Source of the DNA: RGIG3178 sp942492795
GTDB taxonomy: Bacteria; Bacillota; Clostridia; Christensenellales; QAND01
Direction of reading: 5' to 3'
Length of the DNA stretch: 64,000 nt
Assembly (NCBI GenBank): GCA_942492795.1
Contig: OW818639.1
Coordinates: 1,178,001-1,242,000, forward strand
Position numbers and translations under genes: made by a program. The notes beneath the pieces are model-generated. The model was not told the DNA's origin. It saw only the letters and a program-made list of their open reading frames with translations, and ran no database searches. Below, piece by piece: positions 9,150-16,458 of this stretch. Each line of letters starts with the position of its first letter. Position 1 is the first letter of the stretch.

Positions 9150-9994
9150 ACCAAATCAAGTTGATCGTGACTGACCTGGACGGGACGTTCCTCAACGGCT
9201 ATCACGATCTCAACGAGGAGAACATCCGCGCCGTGAAAGTGGCCCGGGAGAACGGCATCATCGTCTGTCCTGTTACGGCGCGCAATTTCGACTGCGCGCG
9301 CTACGCGATTTTATCCTGCGGGTTCGATCCGCTGTGCGTGATGGACAACGGCGCAGCCATCGTGGACAGCCGCGATTTGAGCCACCGGTTCTCAAACTTC
9401 ATCGATCCGGCTTCGGTGCGCGCGATCATAGAAGCCGCCATCGAAGCGGAGGCTTCCATCGATGTGTACACGACGCCGATCTCGGCGATTTACAGGCCGA
9501 CGATGCGAAAAATGCGCGAAGAGCACGCACGGCGGTGGGCGGAAAAACCGGAGCATCTGCGGCCGAATTTCGTGTATTTCGACGACCTCGACGAGATGAT
9601 GGAACGCGTGGGGCACATCGCGGAGAACATCACGCTGCACGGCAAGGATCTGGCGGAACTGCCCGGTTGGCTTTACCGCCGCATCATTGAGCAAGGAGAA
9701 TTTTACCTGACGAGTTCGCACCATATGTGCATCGATATCATGGCGTACGGCGCCACCAAATGGCAGAGCGTTGCGCGGCTGGCGGAGATTCTGGACATAC
9801 CGCGCGAAAACGTGATGTCGTTCGGGGACAACAGCAACGACATCGGCATGATCCGCTGGGCGGGCGTCGGCGTCGCAATGGGCAACGCGCCCGAGCCTGT
9901 CAAGCGCATCGCGGATATCGTGGCGGCGAAGAATACCGAAAACGGCTTCGCCAACATCGTGTATGAGCTCGTCGAAAAACAGGGAAAAATATAG
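9146..9994 (+). CDS. HAD-IIB (Cof-type) phosphatase, paralogue 6 of 6
   Basis: 282 residues; the ATG overlaps the stop of copy 5 by four bases and AGAAGGAG lies upstream. Motif I DLDGTFL, motif II VTARNF, Lys motif YGATKWQSVARL, metal motif FGDNSNDIGMI. The turn before the cap reads DNGAAIVD. It is the last gene of the array and is followed by a run of four hairpins and then a strong terminator. As with its siblings, the substrate is unknown. Confidence 0.88.
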   Translation: MNQIKLIVTDLDGTFLNGYHDLNEENIRAVKVARENGIIVCPVTARNFDCARYAILSCGFDPLCVMDNGAAIVDSRDLSHRFSNFIDPASVRAIIEAAIEAEASIDVYTTPISAIYRPTMRKMREEHARRWAEKPEHLRPNFVYFDDLDEMMERVGHIAENITLHGKDLAELPGWLYRRIIEQGEFYLTSSHHMCIDIMAYGATKWQSVARLAEILDIPRENVMSFGDNSNDIGMIRWAGVGVAMGNAPEPVKRIADIVAAKNTENGFANIVYELVEKQGKI

Positions 9995-10120
9995 GTCATC
10001 GACAAAGTCGATGACTTCAAGGGGGAATCCAATTCCCCCTTGAGTAACCCCCAGGAACGCCGTTGTTTTGAGAAACAACGGCGGAAAAAGGTGTTTTCCG
10101 ACGCGCATGTCGCCGGAAAA
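9995..10120. repeat. Row of four hairpins; minus-oriented copy of dispersed element F
   Basis: Four consecutive inverted repeats: GTCATCGAC/GTCGATGAC, TCAAGGGGGAA/TTCCCCCTTGA, GCCGTTGTTT/AAACAACGGC and TTTTCCG/CGGAAAA. Read on the minus strand, the part from about 10112 to 10032 follows the same order of blocks (catgcg, ggaaaacacc, ccgccg, ctgggggttactcaaggggg) found near 31049-31125 and, more loosely, near 14650-14722. It is therefore one copy of a dispersed intergenic element rather than a terminator. Confidence 0.65.
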
Positions 10121-10156
10121 CAGAATTCATCACAATGATATCGATTTGTCGATATG

Positions 10157-10195
10157 CACAGGCCGCCAAGCATTTGGCGGCCTGTGATCTTTTTT
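10157..10195 (+). terminator. Strong terminator of the HAD array
   Basis: Stem CACAGGCCGCCAA / TTGGCGGCCTGTG with loop GCAT, then a T run. The run lies on the right, so it acts on the plus-strand HAD transcript. Confidence 0.85.
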
Positions 10196-10249
10196 GTGCA
10201 TCTTATTGCGGGAAATCCGGCAAAGGATCCCTTTGCTTATGCCTGCTTT

Positions 10250-10759
10250 TCAATGCATCCTGTATCCGTTGTAATGAACTTTTCCCGGATCATACCGCTC
10301 CTTGGGAGCAACGTAACCCTGCGGATAGCCCAATGCGATGATCGCAAACGGTGTGATGTGGGAAGGCAGCGAAAAGATGTTTGTAATGTTCATCATCCGG
10401 TCCTCCAGCGGGGCGATGCCGAGCCAAACGCCGCCCAGATCCAGATGGACCGCTTCGAGCAGAATGTTTTGCGCGCACGCGCCCAAATCCTGTTCCCAAT
10501 ACGGCGGATATTTCATGTTTCGCATGTTGCCCAACAGCACGATGGCCAGCGGCGCTTTTGCCGTGTGCCTGGAATTTGGCGATGCCATAGCAAGCCTATC
10601 CAGCAGCGTCTGTTCCGTCACGACGATAAACTCCCATTCCTTTTGATTGCCGGCGGATGGTGCCGCCATGCCCGCTTCCAGCAATTTGCGTATCTTTTCC
10701 GCTTCGACCTTTCTGTCGGAGAAGTTCCGGATGCTCACCCTTTTAAAGATTTCCAGCAT
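10250..10759 (-). CDS. Nitroreductase family protein
   Basis: 169 residues; AAAGGAGGA lies before the ATG. Matches the FMN-binding nitroreductase family: RVSIRNFSDRKV at the N-terminus (phosphate-binding Arg residues), AAPSAGNQKEWEFIVV, AQNILLEAVHLDLGGVWLGI in the middle and IIALGYP near the end. The family reduces nitroaromatics, quinones or flavins with NAD(P)H, or has other redox roles, in the cytoplasm. It stands alone between converging and diverging neighbours. The natural substrate cannot be inferred. Confidence 0.92.
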   Translation of the reverse strand: MLEIFKRVSIRNFSDRKVEAEKIRKLLEAGMAAPSAGNQKEWEFIVVTEQTLLDRLAMASPNSRHTAKAPLAIVLLGNMRNMKYPPYWEQDLGACAQNILLEAVHLDLGGVWLGIAPLEDRMMNITNIFSLPSHITPFAIIALGYPQGYVAPKERYDPGKVHYNGYRMH

Positions 10760-10837
10760 TTTTCAGTCCTCCTTTTGGGAATGATTCGTTGCAATTTTCC
10801 GCCGCATCATGCCCACCAAGCGCCGTTTGCAGCGGGG

Positions 10838-11635
10838 CTATGCTTTTACTGCCAGCAGGAAAATCCGGGGCATTACAAACAGAACGGTGCCGTCCTCCTG
10901 TTTGGGATATGAGGATTGCAGAGCGATCAGATACTCATCCAAAAATTCCTGCCGGATCTTTTCGTCGGGCAGCGCGTCAAGATAAGGGCGCAAACCCGAG
11001 CCCTTGTACCATTCGACAATGCCGAGATGGGATTGCATGGCGTATATATAGGATGTCTGCCAAAGGGTCAACGCGCACGGGAGCGTGCAAAGGATATTGT
11101 AAAATCGGCTGTACGGATGGTAAACGGGCTGGGAGGATACCGCGTTAAAGGCGTTTGCCCATTTGGGGGATTCGATGAGTCGGCGCAGCTGCCCATAAAA
11201 AGGCTCATCCGTCGGATCCGGCAACTGAAGTGCCAACACGCCGCCGGGGGCGACCATCGAAAACAAGCGCACAAGAAGCAAAGGATGATCGGGCATCCAT
11301 TGCAGCGCCGCGTTTGAAAACACGATATCAAACGTACCGAGGCGGGACATATCCTGTGATACGTCCTGATGGATCCATTGGAGTTCCGGCTGTTCCTGTT
11401 GTGCCTTTTCCAGCATCGGCGCGGAATTGTCCAATCCCGTGACGGCGGCTTTTGGCCAGCGCTTTTGCAGAATCGCCGTGCTGTTGCCCGGCCCGCAGCC
11501 GATGTCGATGATGCGGCTCGGATTTTCAAGCTCGATCCGCGACACCAGATCGATGGTCGGTTGGGTGCGCTCCTTTTCGAACTTCAAATACTGGTTTGGC
11601 TGCCAGTCGGAAGCCGGTACTTTTTTTTCGGCCAT
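10838..11635 (-). CDS. Class I SAM methyltransferase, trans-aconitate methyltransferase (Tam)-like
   Basis: 265 residues. The N-terminal DWQPNQYLKFEKERTQP segment is characteristic of trans-aconitate 2-methyltransferase, followed by the SAM-binding motif I IIDIGCGPGNST and an acidic residue at the end of strand 2 (TGLDNSAPML). DIVFSNAALQWM and GGVLALQLPD are further Tam-like blocks. Tam methylates trans-aconitate, a by-product that inhibits aconitase. Assignment to the Tam-like family is good; the exact substrate is inferred. It is transcribed away from dinB from its own promoter. Confidence 0.82.
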   Translation of the reverse strand: MAEKKVPASDWQPNQYLKFEKERTQPTIDLVSRIELENPSRIIDIGCGPGNSTAILQKRWPKAAVTGLDNSAPMLEKAQQEQPELQWIHQDVSQDMSRLGTFDIVFSNAALQWMPDHPLLLVRLFSMVAPGGVLALQLPDPTDEPFYGQLRRLIESPKWANAFNAVSSQPVYHPYSRFYNILCTLPCALTLWQTSYIYAMQSHLGIVEWYKGSGLRPYLDALPDEKIRQEFLDEYLIALQSSYPKQEDGTVLFVMPRIFLLAVKA

Positions 11636-11667
11636 AGGATGCCTCCGCCCATGCGCTATTTGTCTTC

Positions 11668-11696
11668 AGTATAGTGCGGGCAGCGGGTTGCCGCAA
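11668..11696 (-). promoter_or_regulatory. Promoter of the Tam-like gene
   Basis: On the minus strand TTGCGG and TATACT are separated by 17 bases, ending 32 bases upstream of the start codon. Confidence 0.6.
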
Positions 11697-11818
11697 TAGG
11701 ATTTGTCGATCCCCGCCGCACGATAGGGAATAGAGAAGCATTGCCCCGCCGGGCGAGTTTTCATCGTTGCAAAAAAAGCGCATCTCGCGCCTTTTTTTAG
11801 TTTTGTCGTAAATTGCCA

Positions 11819-11848
11819 TTGCATTTTTTCCGGCATTTTGCGTATAAT
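11819..11848 (+). promoter_or_regulatory. Promoter of the dinB SOS operon
   Basis: TTGCAT and a perfect TATAAT separated by 18 bases, directly in front of the LexA box and 35 bases before the start codon. Confidence 0.75.
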
Positions 11849-11852
11849 ATAA

Positions 11853-11864
11853 GAACAAATGTTC
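11853..11864 (+). promoter_or_regulatory. LexA/DinR SOS box
   Basis: GAACAAATGTTC fits the Gram-positive SOS box GAAC-N4-GTTC exactly. It starts four bases after the -10 hexamer, so bound LexA would cover the transcription start and repress dinB and the two genes behind it until DNA damage. Confidence 0.82.
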
Positions 11865-11883
11865 CCATATATGAGGTGCCATC

Positions 11884-13116
11884 ATGCAGCGGTCCATTCT
11901 GCATTCGGATTTGAACAGTTTTTACGCCTCCGTGGAATGCCTGTATCATCCCGAGGTGCGGAACAAACCCGTTGCCGTGGGGGGCGATCCGGAGCTGCGC
12001 CACGGCATCGTGCTTGCCAAAAACCAGATCGCCAAAAAGTTTGGCATCGCAACCGGCGAGGCCATCTGGCAGGCGAAACAGAAGTGCCCCGATCTGGTGG
12101 TCTTCACGCCGGACTATGCGAAATACCTGAAATTCGCCCGCCTTGTGCGGGCGATCTACGCGGATTATTCCGACCGTGTGGAGCCTTTTGGGCTGGACGA
12201 AGCATGGCTGGATGTGAGCGGCAGCCGGGAAGACGGCGAATCCATCGCCTATGAGATCCGCCAGCGCATCCGGGAAGAGGTCGGCATCACGGCGTCCGTT
12301 GGCGTGGCGGACAACAAGATATTCGCGAAATTGGGCAGCGACATGAAAAAGCCGGACGCGACCACGGTGATCACGCGCGAAAACTTCCGCGACGTCGTGT
12401 GGAACCTTCCCGCGGCGGATCTTCTGTATGTGGGCCGCGCCACGGAGCGCAAGCTATTTTCGATCAACATCAAGACCATCGGGGACATCGCGCGCTGCGA
12501 TCTTTCGATGCTGCAAACCTTTTTGGGCAAATGGGGCGAAACGCTCTGGTGCTTTGCCAACGGATTGGATATGTCGCCCGTCGCGCGCATCGGCGAAGAA
12601 TCGCTTATCAAATCCATCGGCAACAGCACGACGACGCCGCGGGATTTAACCTGCGAACTGGATGTGTGGATGACGATGTGTGTGCTGTGCGAAAGCGTGG
12701 CCGCCCGCCTTCGGGACCACGGATTCAAATGCCGCACCGTACAGATCCATGTGCGCGACAACAAGCTGTTCACCTTCGAGCGGCAGGCGAAACTTTCCCA
12801 TCCCTCGCAGGTTTCCACCGATATTTTAAAGGCGGCGATGGCATTGTTCCGCAACAACTACCGCTGGACTCAGCCCATCCGGAGCGTCGGCGTGCGCGGC
12901 GCGGATCTTGTCAATGCGCTGGATGACAAGCAGCTCGCGTTTTTTGAGGATGACGCGCGCGAGGAACAATATATAAAACTGGAGCGTACGGTGGATGATA
13001 TACGCAGGCGCTTCGGGCATTTCAGCATTCAAAAGGCGATCATGCTCACGGACCGCCCGTTGACGGGGCTGAACCCGAAAGATGACCATGTGATTTTCCC
13101 GGTATCCTACTTTTAA
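11884..13116 (+). CDS. dinB: DNA polymerase IV / Y-family translesion polymerase
   Basis: 410 residues, usual length for the family. Metal-binding catalytic residues are visible: Asp9 in HSDLNSFYASVE, and Asp105-Glu106 in GLDEAWLDVS. A helix-hairpin-helix region follows (about residues 175-220), then the little-finger domain. It copies past lesions with low fidelity. GAGGTG lies five bases before the ATG. First gene of an SOS operon with the 80-residue gene and the SRAP gene, under a LexA box. Family assignment is firm. Confidence 0.95.
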   Translation: MQRSILHSDLNSFYASVECLYHPEVRNKPVAVGGDPELRHGIVLAKNQIAKKFGIATGEAIWQAKQKCPDLVVFTPDYAKYLKFARLVRAIYADYSDRVEPFGLDEAWLDVSGSREDGESIAYEIRQRIREEVGITASVGVADNKIFAKLGSDMKKPDATTVITRENFRDVVWNLPAADLLYVGRATERKLFSINIKTIGDIARCDLSMLQTFLGKWGETLWCFANGLDMSPVARIGEESLIKSIGNSTTTPRDLTCELDVWMTMCVLCESVAARLRDHGFKCRTVQIHVRDNKLFTFERQAKLSHPSQVSTDILKAAMALFRNNYRWTQPIRSVGVRGADLVNALDDKQLAFFEDDAREEQYIKLERTVDDIRRRFGHFSIQKAIMLTDRPLTGLNPKDDHVIFPVSYF

Positions 13117-13139
13117 AGCGATAAAGCGAGGTGAGCGCT

Positions 13140-13382
13140 GTGGCAAGAAAGGCATTTGTGAAAGTGGTGGCGGAGACCAACGTTGAAGGTGTTGTCAAAC
13201 CGCTTTCCTTTACATGGGAAGACGGCAGGATATACCCGATCGACCGCATACTGGACATCCGGCGGGCCGCCTCGCTCAAAGCAGGCGGGATGGGAATCCG
13301 CTATACGTGCATGGTGCAGGGCCATCAGGTACAGCTGTTTTACGAAGAACCGTGTTGGTTTATCGAGGCAAAAGATGCATAA
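13140..13382 (+). CDS. Small conserved-looking protein of the dinB operon, unknown function
   Basis: 80 residues from a GTG with GAGGTGA five bases upstream; nine bases earlier another GTG overlaps that ribosome binding site and is less likely. Basic N-terminus (ARKAFVKVVAE), then an alternating pattern suggesting a small beta-rich fold (GVVKPLSFTWEDGRIYPIDRI, GIRYTCMVQGHQVQLFYEEP). No catalytic motif and no membrane segment. It lies 23 bases after dinB and 47 bases before the SRAP gene, so it should be SOS-induced. Its position suggests a partner of the polymerase or a DNA-repair factor, which is inference only. I do not recognise the family with certainty. Confidence 0.72.
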   Translation: MARKAFVKVVAETNVEGVVKPLSFTWEDGRIYPIDRILDIRRAASLKAGGMGIRYTCMVQGHQVQLFYEEPCWFIEAKDA

Positions 13383-13429
13383 TAGAGGCAGAACGCAAGC
13401 CACAATCCATAGGAGACGAGGGGAACGCG

Positions 13430-14038
13430 ATGTGCGGCAGGTATACGGTTTCAACCGAAGAAGAGGTCATTGAGATCCGCGAGATCATCCATGAGATAAA
13501 CCAGCGGCTGGTCAACACGCCGGAACACGCCCTGATGAAAACAGGCGAAATTTGCCCGACCAGCATTGCCCCCGTTCTGACATTGGAAAGCCAGTGCATG
13601 CGTCCGCAGCTGATGAAATGGGGGTTCCCGAAATGGCAGGGTTCCGGCGTTATCATCAATGCGCGCTCGGAGACGGCGGCGCAAAAACCGATGTTCCGCT
13701 CTTCGCTTGTTTCAAGGCGTTGCATCGTGCCCTCGACCGGGTTTTTTGAGTGGAGCCACGCTCCGGGTAAAAAGGAAAAATATCTGCTAAGGCTGCCGGA
13801 TGCGCCTGCGCTGTATATGGCGGGCATCTACAACACGTTCTGCGACGAGCATCGGAAGCCCTATGCCGCCTATGCCATTTTGACCACCGCGGCGAACGAA
13901 GGCGTGTTGCCGCTGCACGACCGGATGCCGGTCATATTGAAAAAGGAGGAACTGGACGCCTGGCTTTTGGACAATGCCGCCGCGCAGGAACTTCTCTGCC
14001 GCACCGGGCCGGAATTGTGCATTGAAAAGATGGGGTGA
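13430..14038 (+). CDS. SOS response-associated peptidase, SRAP/HMCES (YedK) family
   Basis: 202 residues from the ATG that places the essential Cys at position 2 (MCGRYTV); AGGAGACGAGG lies upstream. A longer frame into the previous gene was rejected because Cys2 must be freed by removal of Met1. Catalytic residues of the family are visible: Cys2, Asn77 in INARSETA, Glu107 in GFFEWS and His163 in LHDRMP. These proteins bond covalently to abasic sites in single-stranded DNA and shield them. Its place in the LexA-controlled operon fits this role. Confidence 0.93.
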   Translation: MCGRYTVSTEEEVIEIREIIHEINQRLVNTPEHALMKTGEICPTSIAPVLTLESQCMRPQLMKWGFPKWQGSGVIINARSETAAQKPMFRSSLVSRRCIVPSTGFFEWSHAPGKKEKYLLRLPDAPALYMAGIYNTFCDEHRKPYAAYAILTTAANEGVLPLHDRMPVILKKEELDAWLLDNAAAQELLCRTGPELCIEKMG

Positions 14039-14096
14039 GGATTTTAGATTCATCCCGTCCTGTGAATCGCGCAGTGAATGGCACGCTCATTTGTAG

Positions 14097-14122
14097 GGAA
14101 CGGTCTTGATCGTTCCTTTTTT
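14097..14122 (+). terminator. Terminator of the dinB operon
   Basis: Stem GGAACGGT / ATCGTTCC (one G-U pair) and six T. Related GGAACGGTC/GACCGTTCC palindromes occur at about 37180, so this may also be a dispersed palindrome recruited as a terminator. Confidence 0.65.
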
Positions 14123-14166
14123 GTAATCCTTTTGGGGGTTTGGGCGATGCCCCAATGGGGGTCAGG

Positions 14167-14410
14167 GCGCGAAGCGTAAAAAAACGTTCCTGTGGAACGT
14201 TTTTAGCCAGAGCGGGGAGCGGCAGCGACCGGGAAACCCCTTCAATATTGGGCGGTGGGTGGAACCGCAAACGAGCGCTGCCAGTGGCAGATAAAGCGAG
14301 TTGGAGGTTCTGAAAACATGTGGTGAAGCTAAGCGACAGCGCAATCTGAACCCATGCTTTTCAGAGGCAATAGATATCCCCCGAAGGGAACGGCTTTTTA
14401 CTTTTTCTTT
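14167..14410. repeat. Mosaic of dispersed intergenic repeats (elements E, D, B)
   Basis: Bases 14167-14229 (element E: gcgcgaagcg, an AAAAACGTTCC/GGAACGTTTTT hairpin, agcggggagcggcagcgac) recur at 31125-31187 with the same length and few changes. Next comes ATTGGGCGGTGGGTGG (element D, again at 14769, 31524 and inverted at 37280). Bases about 14268-14371 (element B) contain AGTTGGAGGTTCTGAAAACATG, which recurs inverted near 33620, 33825 and 37505. No gene is supported here. Confidence 0.7.
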
Positions 14411-14496
14411 GCCAAGGGGCCAGGGTGGGCTTCCGAGTTCCCCCCTAGGCCCCTTGGCGATCCCCATACCCCCTTAAAACGGCCACTGCGTGGAGC
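14411..14496. repeat. Dispersed repeat A, copy 1 (86 bases)
   Basis: Begins with an 11-bp stem GCCAAGGGGCC / GGCCCCTTGGC enclosing a pyrimidine-rich loop, followed by gatccccataccccctta and ggccactgcgtgg. It is identical over all 86 bases to copy 2 at 15997-16082. Related copies lie at 31335, 33514 and, inverted, 35959. Confidence 0.88.
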
Positions 14497-14918
14497 GGTT
14501 GTTTGCAGGAACGGTCACCCGCTCCTGCCTGTCGTCTAGGTGCCGTACTTTCCAAAAAGTTGATCTTCGGAACGGAGGATAAGGAGCGGGGTCATCAAGG
14601 GGCGATACGCGCCCTCTTGAATAAATCCGTTTTTCGCGAGCGCAGCTTCATGCGATGCGTAAAACTCCGCTACTCATCGTTTCATCTCAATGAACCGGTG
14701 ACTCAGGGGAATACTCAAGGGGGAATAGGATCCCCCTTGAAGGGCGAACGCCCGGCGAAGCCCCATCAATATTGGGCGGTGGGTGGGTTAAGATAAGATC
14801 CTTTGCCGAAGTGGCAAGCATTGTTGGACGGGTTTAGATTTCTCACTTCGGAATTATGGGCGCAAAAAGAGGCAAGGGCTGCTTATCAACCCTTGCCTCT
14901 TGTATATGATAATTGTTC
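14497..14918. repeat. Further repeat material (elements F, C, D), no gene
   Basis: Bases about 14650-14722 are a plus-oriented relative of element F, ending in actcaaggggg. Then come a CAAGGGGGA/TCCCCCTTG hairpin and a second ATTGGGCGGTGGGTGG block at 14769-14784. Bases 14871-14901 form GGCAAGGGCTGCTTATCAACCC-type symmetry (ggcaagggct / aacccttgcc), a plausible minus-strand terminator for the gene that follows. Confidence 0.6.
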
Positions 14919-15290
14919 CTAACTGCAATCCTTGGCGTTTATCGTGCCATGTTTTGTCTGAATGGTATCCGTCTTGCCTTCCAGAAAGGCCTGAAAATCT
15001 TCGCAATTGAGAAGTTCATGAAGCTCCGCGGCCTTGTTTCCGATGTACTGCGGCGGATTGAAGCCGAGCAGCACATCAAGATTGCTCATCAATACCTTGC
15101 TTCGCCGGTAAAATTCCTCGTCCTGCTCTTTGTAGTCGTATTTGCGGCTCAGCATGATCTTCCGATGCAGCTCGCCGCGCATTCTGTCCATCATGCATAT
15201 TTGCGATACATCGCAAAGTTCCGTCATCTGGTTGAGCATTTCAAGGTATTCCCGTTCAAGCCGGTATTCCGAATTGCGAGCACCCAACAC
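14919..15290 (-). CDS. Uncharacterised helical protein
   Basis: 123 residues from a GTG start with GGGAG five bases upstream. Not recognised. The sequence is highly charged and almost entirely compatible with helices (for example LEREYLEMLNQMTELCD and YKEQDEEFYRRSKVLMSNLD), with no membrane segment and no catalytic motif. It lies downstream of, and on the same strand as, a 67-residue helical protein that is divergent from an Xre regulator. The whole cluster sits between two identical copies of repeat A, suggesting an accessory cassette. Confidence 0.62.
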   Translation of the reverse strand: MLGARNSEYRLEREYLEMLNQMTELCDVSQICMMDRMRGELHRKIMLSRKYDYKEQDEEFYRRSKVLMSNLDVLLGFNPPQYIGNKAAELHELLNCEDFQAFLEGKTDTIQTKHGTINAKDCS

Positions 15291-15416
15291 ATCATCTCCC
15301 GATTAAGAATCGTAAAAGAAAGGCGATATTCGCTGACTTCTACATTATAGCGGATTACGCCTTTTAAGAGTACTGTTTATTTCTCTATACCAAACCCGAT
15401 GAACTTTTAAGTCGAA

Positions 15417-15620
15417 TTACGCATCATTTTCGTCTGCATTATCCAGACCTACATACAATTCTTCCAATTCCTGAAGAGCCTTGATGAGCACGCTTTCGGA
15501 ATTGTTCATCATTTCCTTTGCCGTCTGGATCATCTGCAGGGCATTGGCGATCTTAACGCTGAGATTGATAATTGATTGTTCTATTTGTTTGTTGTGTTTT
15601 GCGGTTATATGCGGTTCCAT
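15417..15620 (-). CDS. Small helical protein divergent from an Xre regulator
   Basis: 67 residues; a GGGGGG tract six bases before the ATG serves as ribosome binding site. One long amphipathic helix or coiled coil is likely (IEQSIINLSVKIANALQMIQ, then KALQELEELYVG), with an acidic tail. Its pattern (small residue-rich helix, AxQ..A, then EELY-like end) resembles the 61-residue protein at 35705, which is also divergent from an Xre regulator. It shares a 126-base promoter region with the Xre gene, which contains two palindromic operators. Function unknown. Confidence 0.62.
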   Translation of the reverse strand: MEPHITAKHNKQIEQSIINLSVKIANALQMIQTAKEMMNNSESVLIKALQELEELYVGLDNADENDA

Positions 15621-15677
15621 AAATAACCCCCCATTCGAAAACGCGATATGATGAGAAGTAGATTCATATAATTAGTA

Positions 15678-15718
15678 TATGGGAATATCCCATAAAAATT
15701 AATAAGGGATATTCCCTT
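15678..15718. promoter_or_regulatory. Two palindromic operators between the small helical gene and xre
   Basis: Operator 1: TATGGGA / TCCCATA arms around ATA (15678-15694). Operator 2: AAGGGA / TCCCTT arms around TAT (15704-15718). Both reduce to GGG-N5-CCC and their centres lie 25 bases apart. The best candidate ligand is the adjacent Xre protein, which would thereby control itself and the divergent gene. Confidence 0.75.
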
Positions 15719-15746
15719 GAGCGATAATTGTTTTGAGGTGATCCAC

Positions 15747-15965
15747 ATGTACGAAAGAATCCGCAACATGCGGGAAGATCGGGATATGACACAAGCTCAA
15801 ATGGCCGAATATTTGAGCATCCATCAAACCACCTATTCCGACTACGAGCGTGGAAACCTCAATATCACCATATCTGTATTGGATAAAATTGCAGACTTGT
15901 TTGGAACCAGCATTGATTATCTTGTGAATCGTACGGATGAAAGGAAGCCGTATCCGAGAAAGTAA
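15747..15965 (+). CDS. Xre/HTH_3 family transcriptional regulator
   Basis: 72 residues from the ATG preceded by GAGGTGAT; an upstream TTG overlaps an operator and was rejected. A single helix-turn-helix domain: MTQAQMAEYLSIHQTTYSDYERG with the typical TQ..A..L and YE.G positions, then a dimerisation tail TSIDYLVNRTDE. It is a clear paralogue of the protein encoded at 35385-35597 (shared MYxRxRNxREDxDxTQ, QTTYSxYExG, TSIDxLV). Probably an autorepressor acting on the paired operators just upstream. Confidence 0.85.
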   Translation: MYERIRNMREDRDMTQAQMAEYLSIHQTTYSDYERGNLNITISVLDKIADLFGTSIDYLVNRTDERKPYPRK

Positions 15966-15996
15966 AAATAAAGCATTGAAAAGTTTATATTTTCTT

Positions 15997-16082
15997 GCCA
16001 AGGGGCCAGGGTGGGCTTCCGAGTTCCCCCCTAGGCCCCTTGGCGATCCCCATACCCCCTTAAAACGGCCACTGCGTGGAGC
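15997..16082. repeat. Dispersed repeat A, copy 2 (86 bases)
   Basis: Identical over 86 bases and in the same orientation as the copy at 14411-14496. The two copies bracket the 1.5-kb Xre module and could recombine to delete it. Confidence 0.88.
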
Positions 16083-16458
16083 TGGTAACTGCACCGCCGA
16101 GTTCCATTAAAAAACAGGTTGAACACTGATCATGAGCTTCCATAAAAACGATGCCGCGGCTTGATAAATCGAATTCCGCTCACTGCCTCCTTTTGATGGG
16201 TTTCGTCCTCTGCCCAAAGGGAAAGACATATAAAATGAACTGAAACAAGTTAAATATAATAAAAAAGAAAAATATAAGAACTATCCCAATGGTTGTTCAT
16301 CATTTTCTAAAAATTCTTTAAATCTTGGTCAAATTATGCTATACTCAAAAGTAGTTAATAAGACAAAGAAAGCAAAAAACATATCATGCATTATATAGCA
16401 AATGTATAATACCATAATCTGGATTTCGTCAATTGTCAAATTGAAAGGGGCATAAATT
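16083..16458. other. Transition to a low-GC island, with a candidate promoter
   Basis: Composition turns A+T-rich from about 16230. An extended -10 element (TG, one base, then TATACT at 16340-16345) lies 113 bases before the first island gene. On the minus strand near 16195 an AAAGGAGG sequence precedes only a 17-codon frame, possibly the remnant of a gene cut by the repeat. Nothing else is supported. Confidence 0.5.

Noticed and set aside
10157..10195. Terminator for the nitroreductase gene
   Set aside because: The T run lies on the plus-strand side only, so it ends the HAD transcript.
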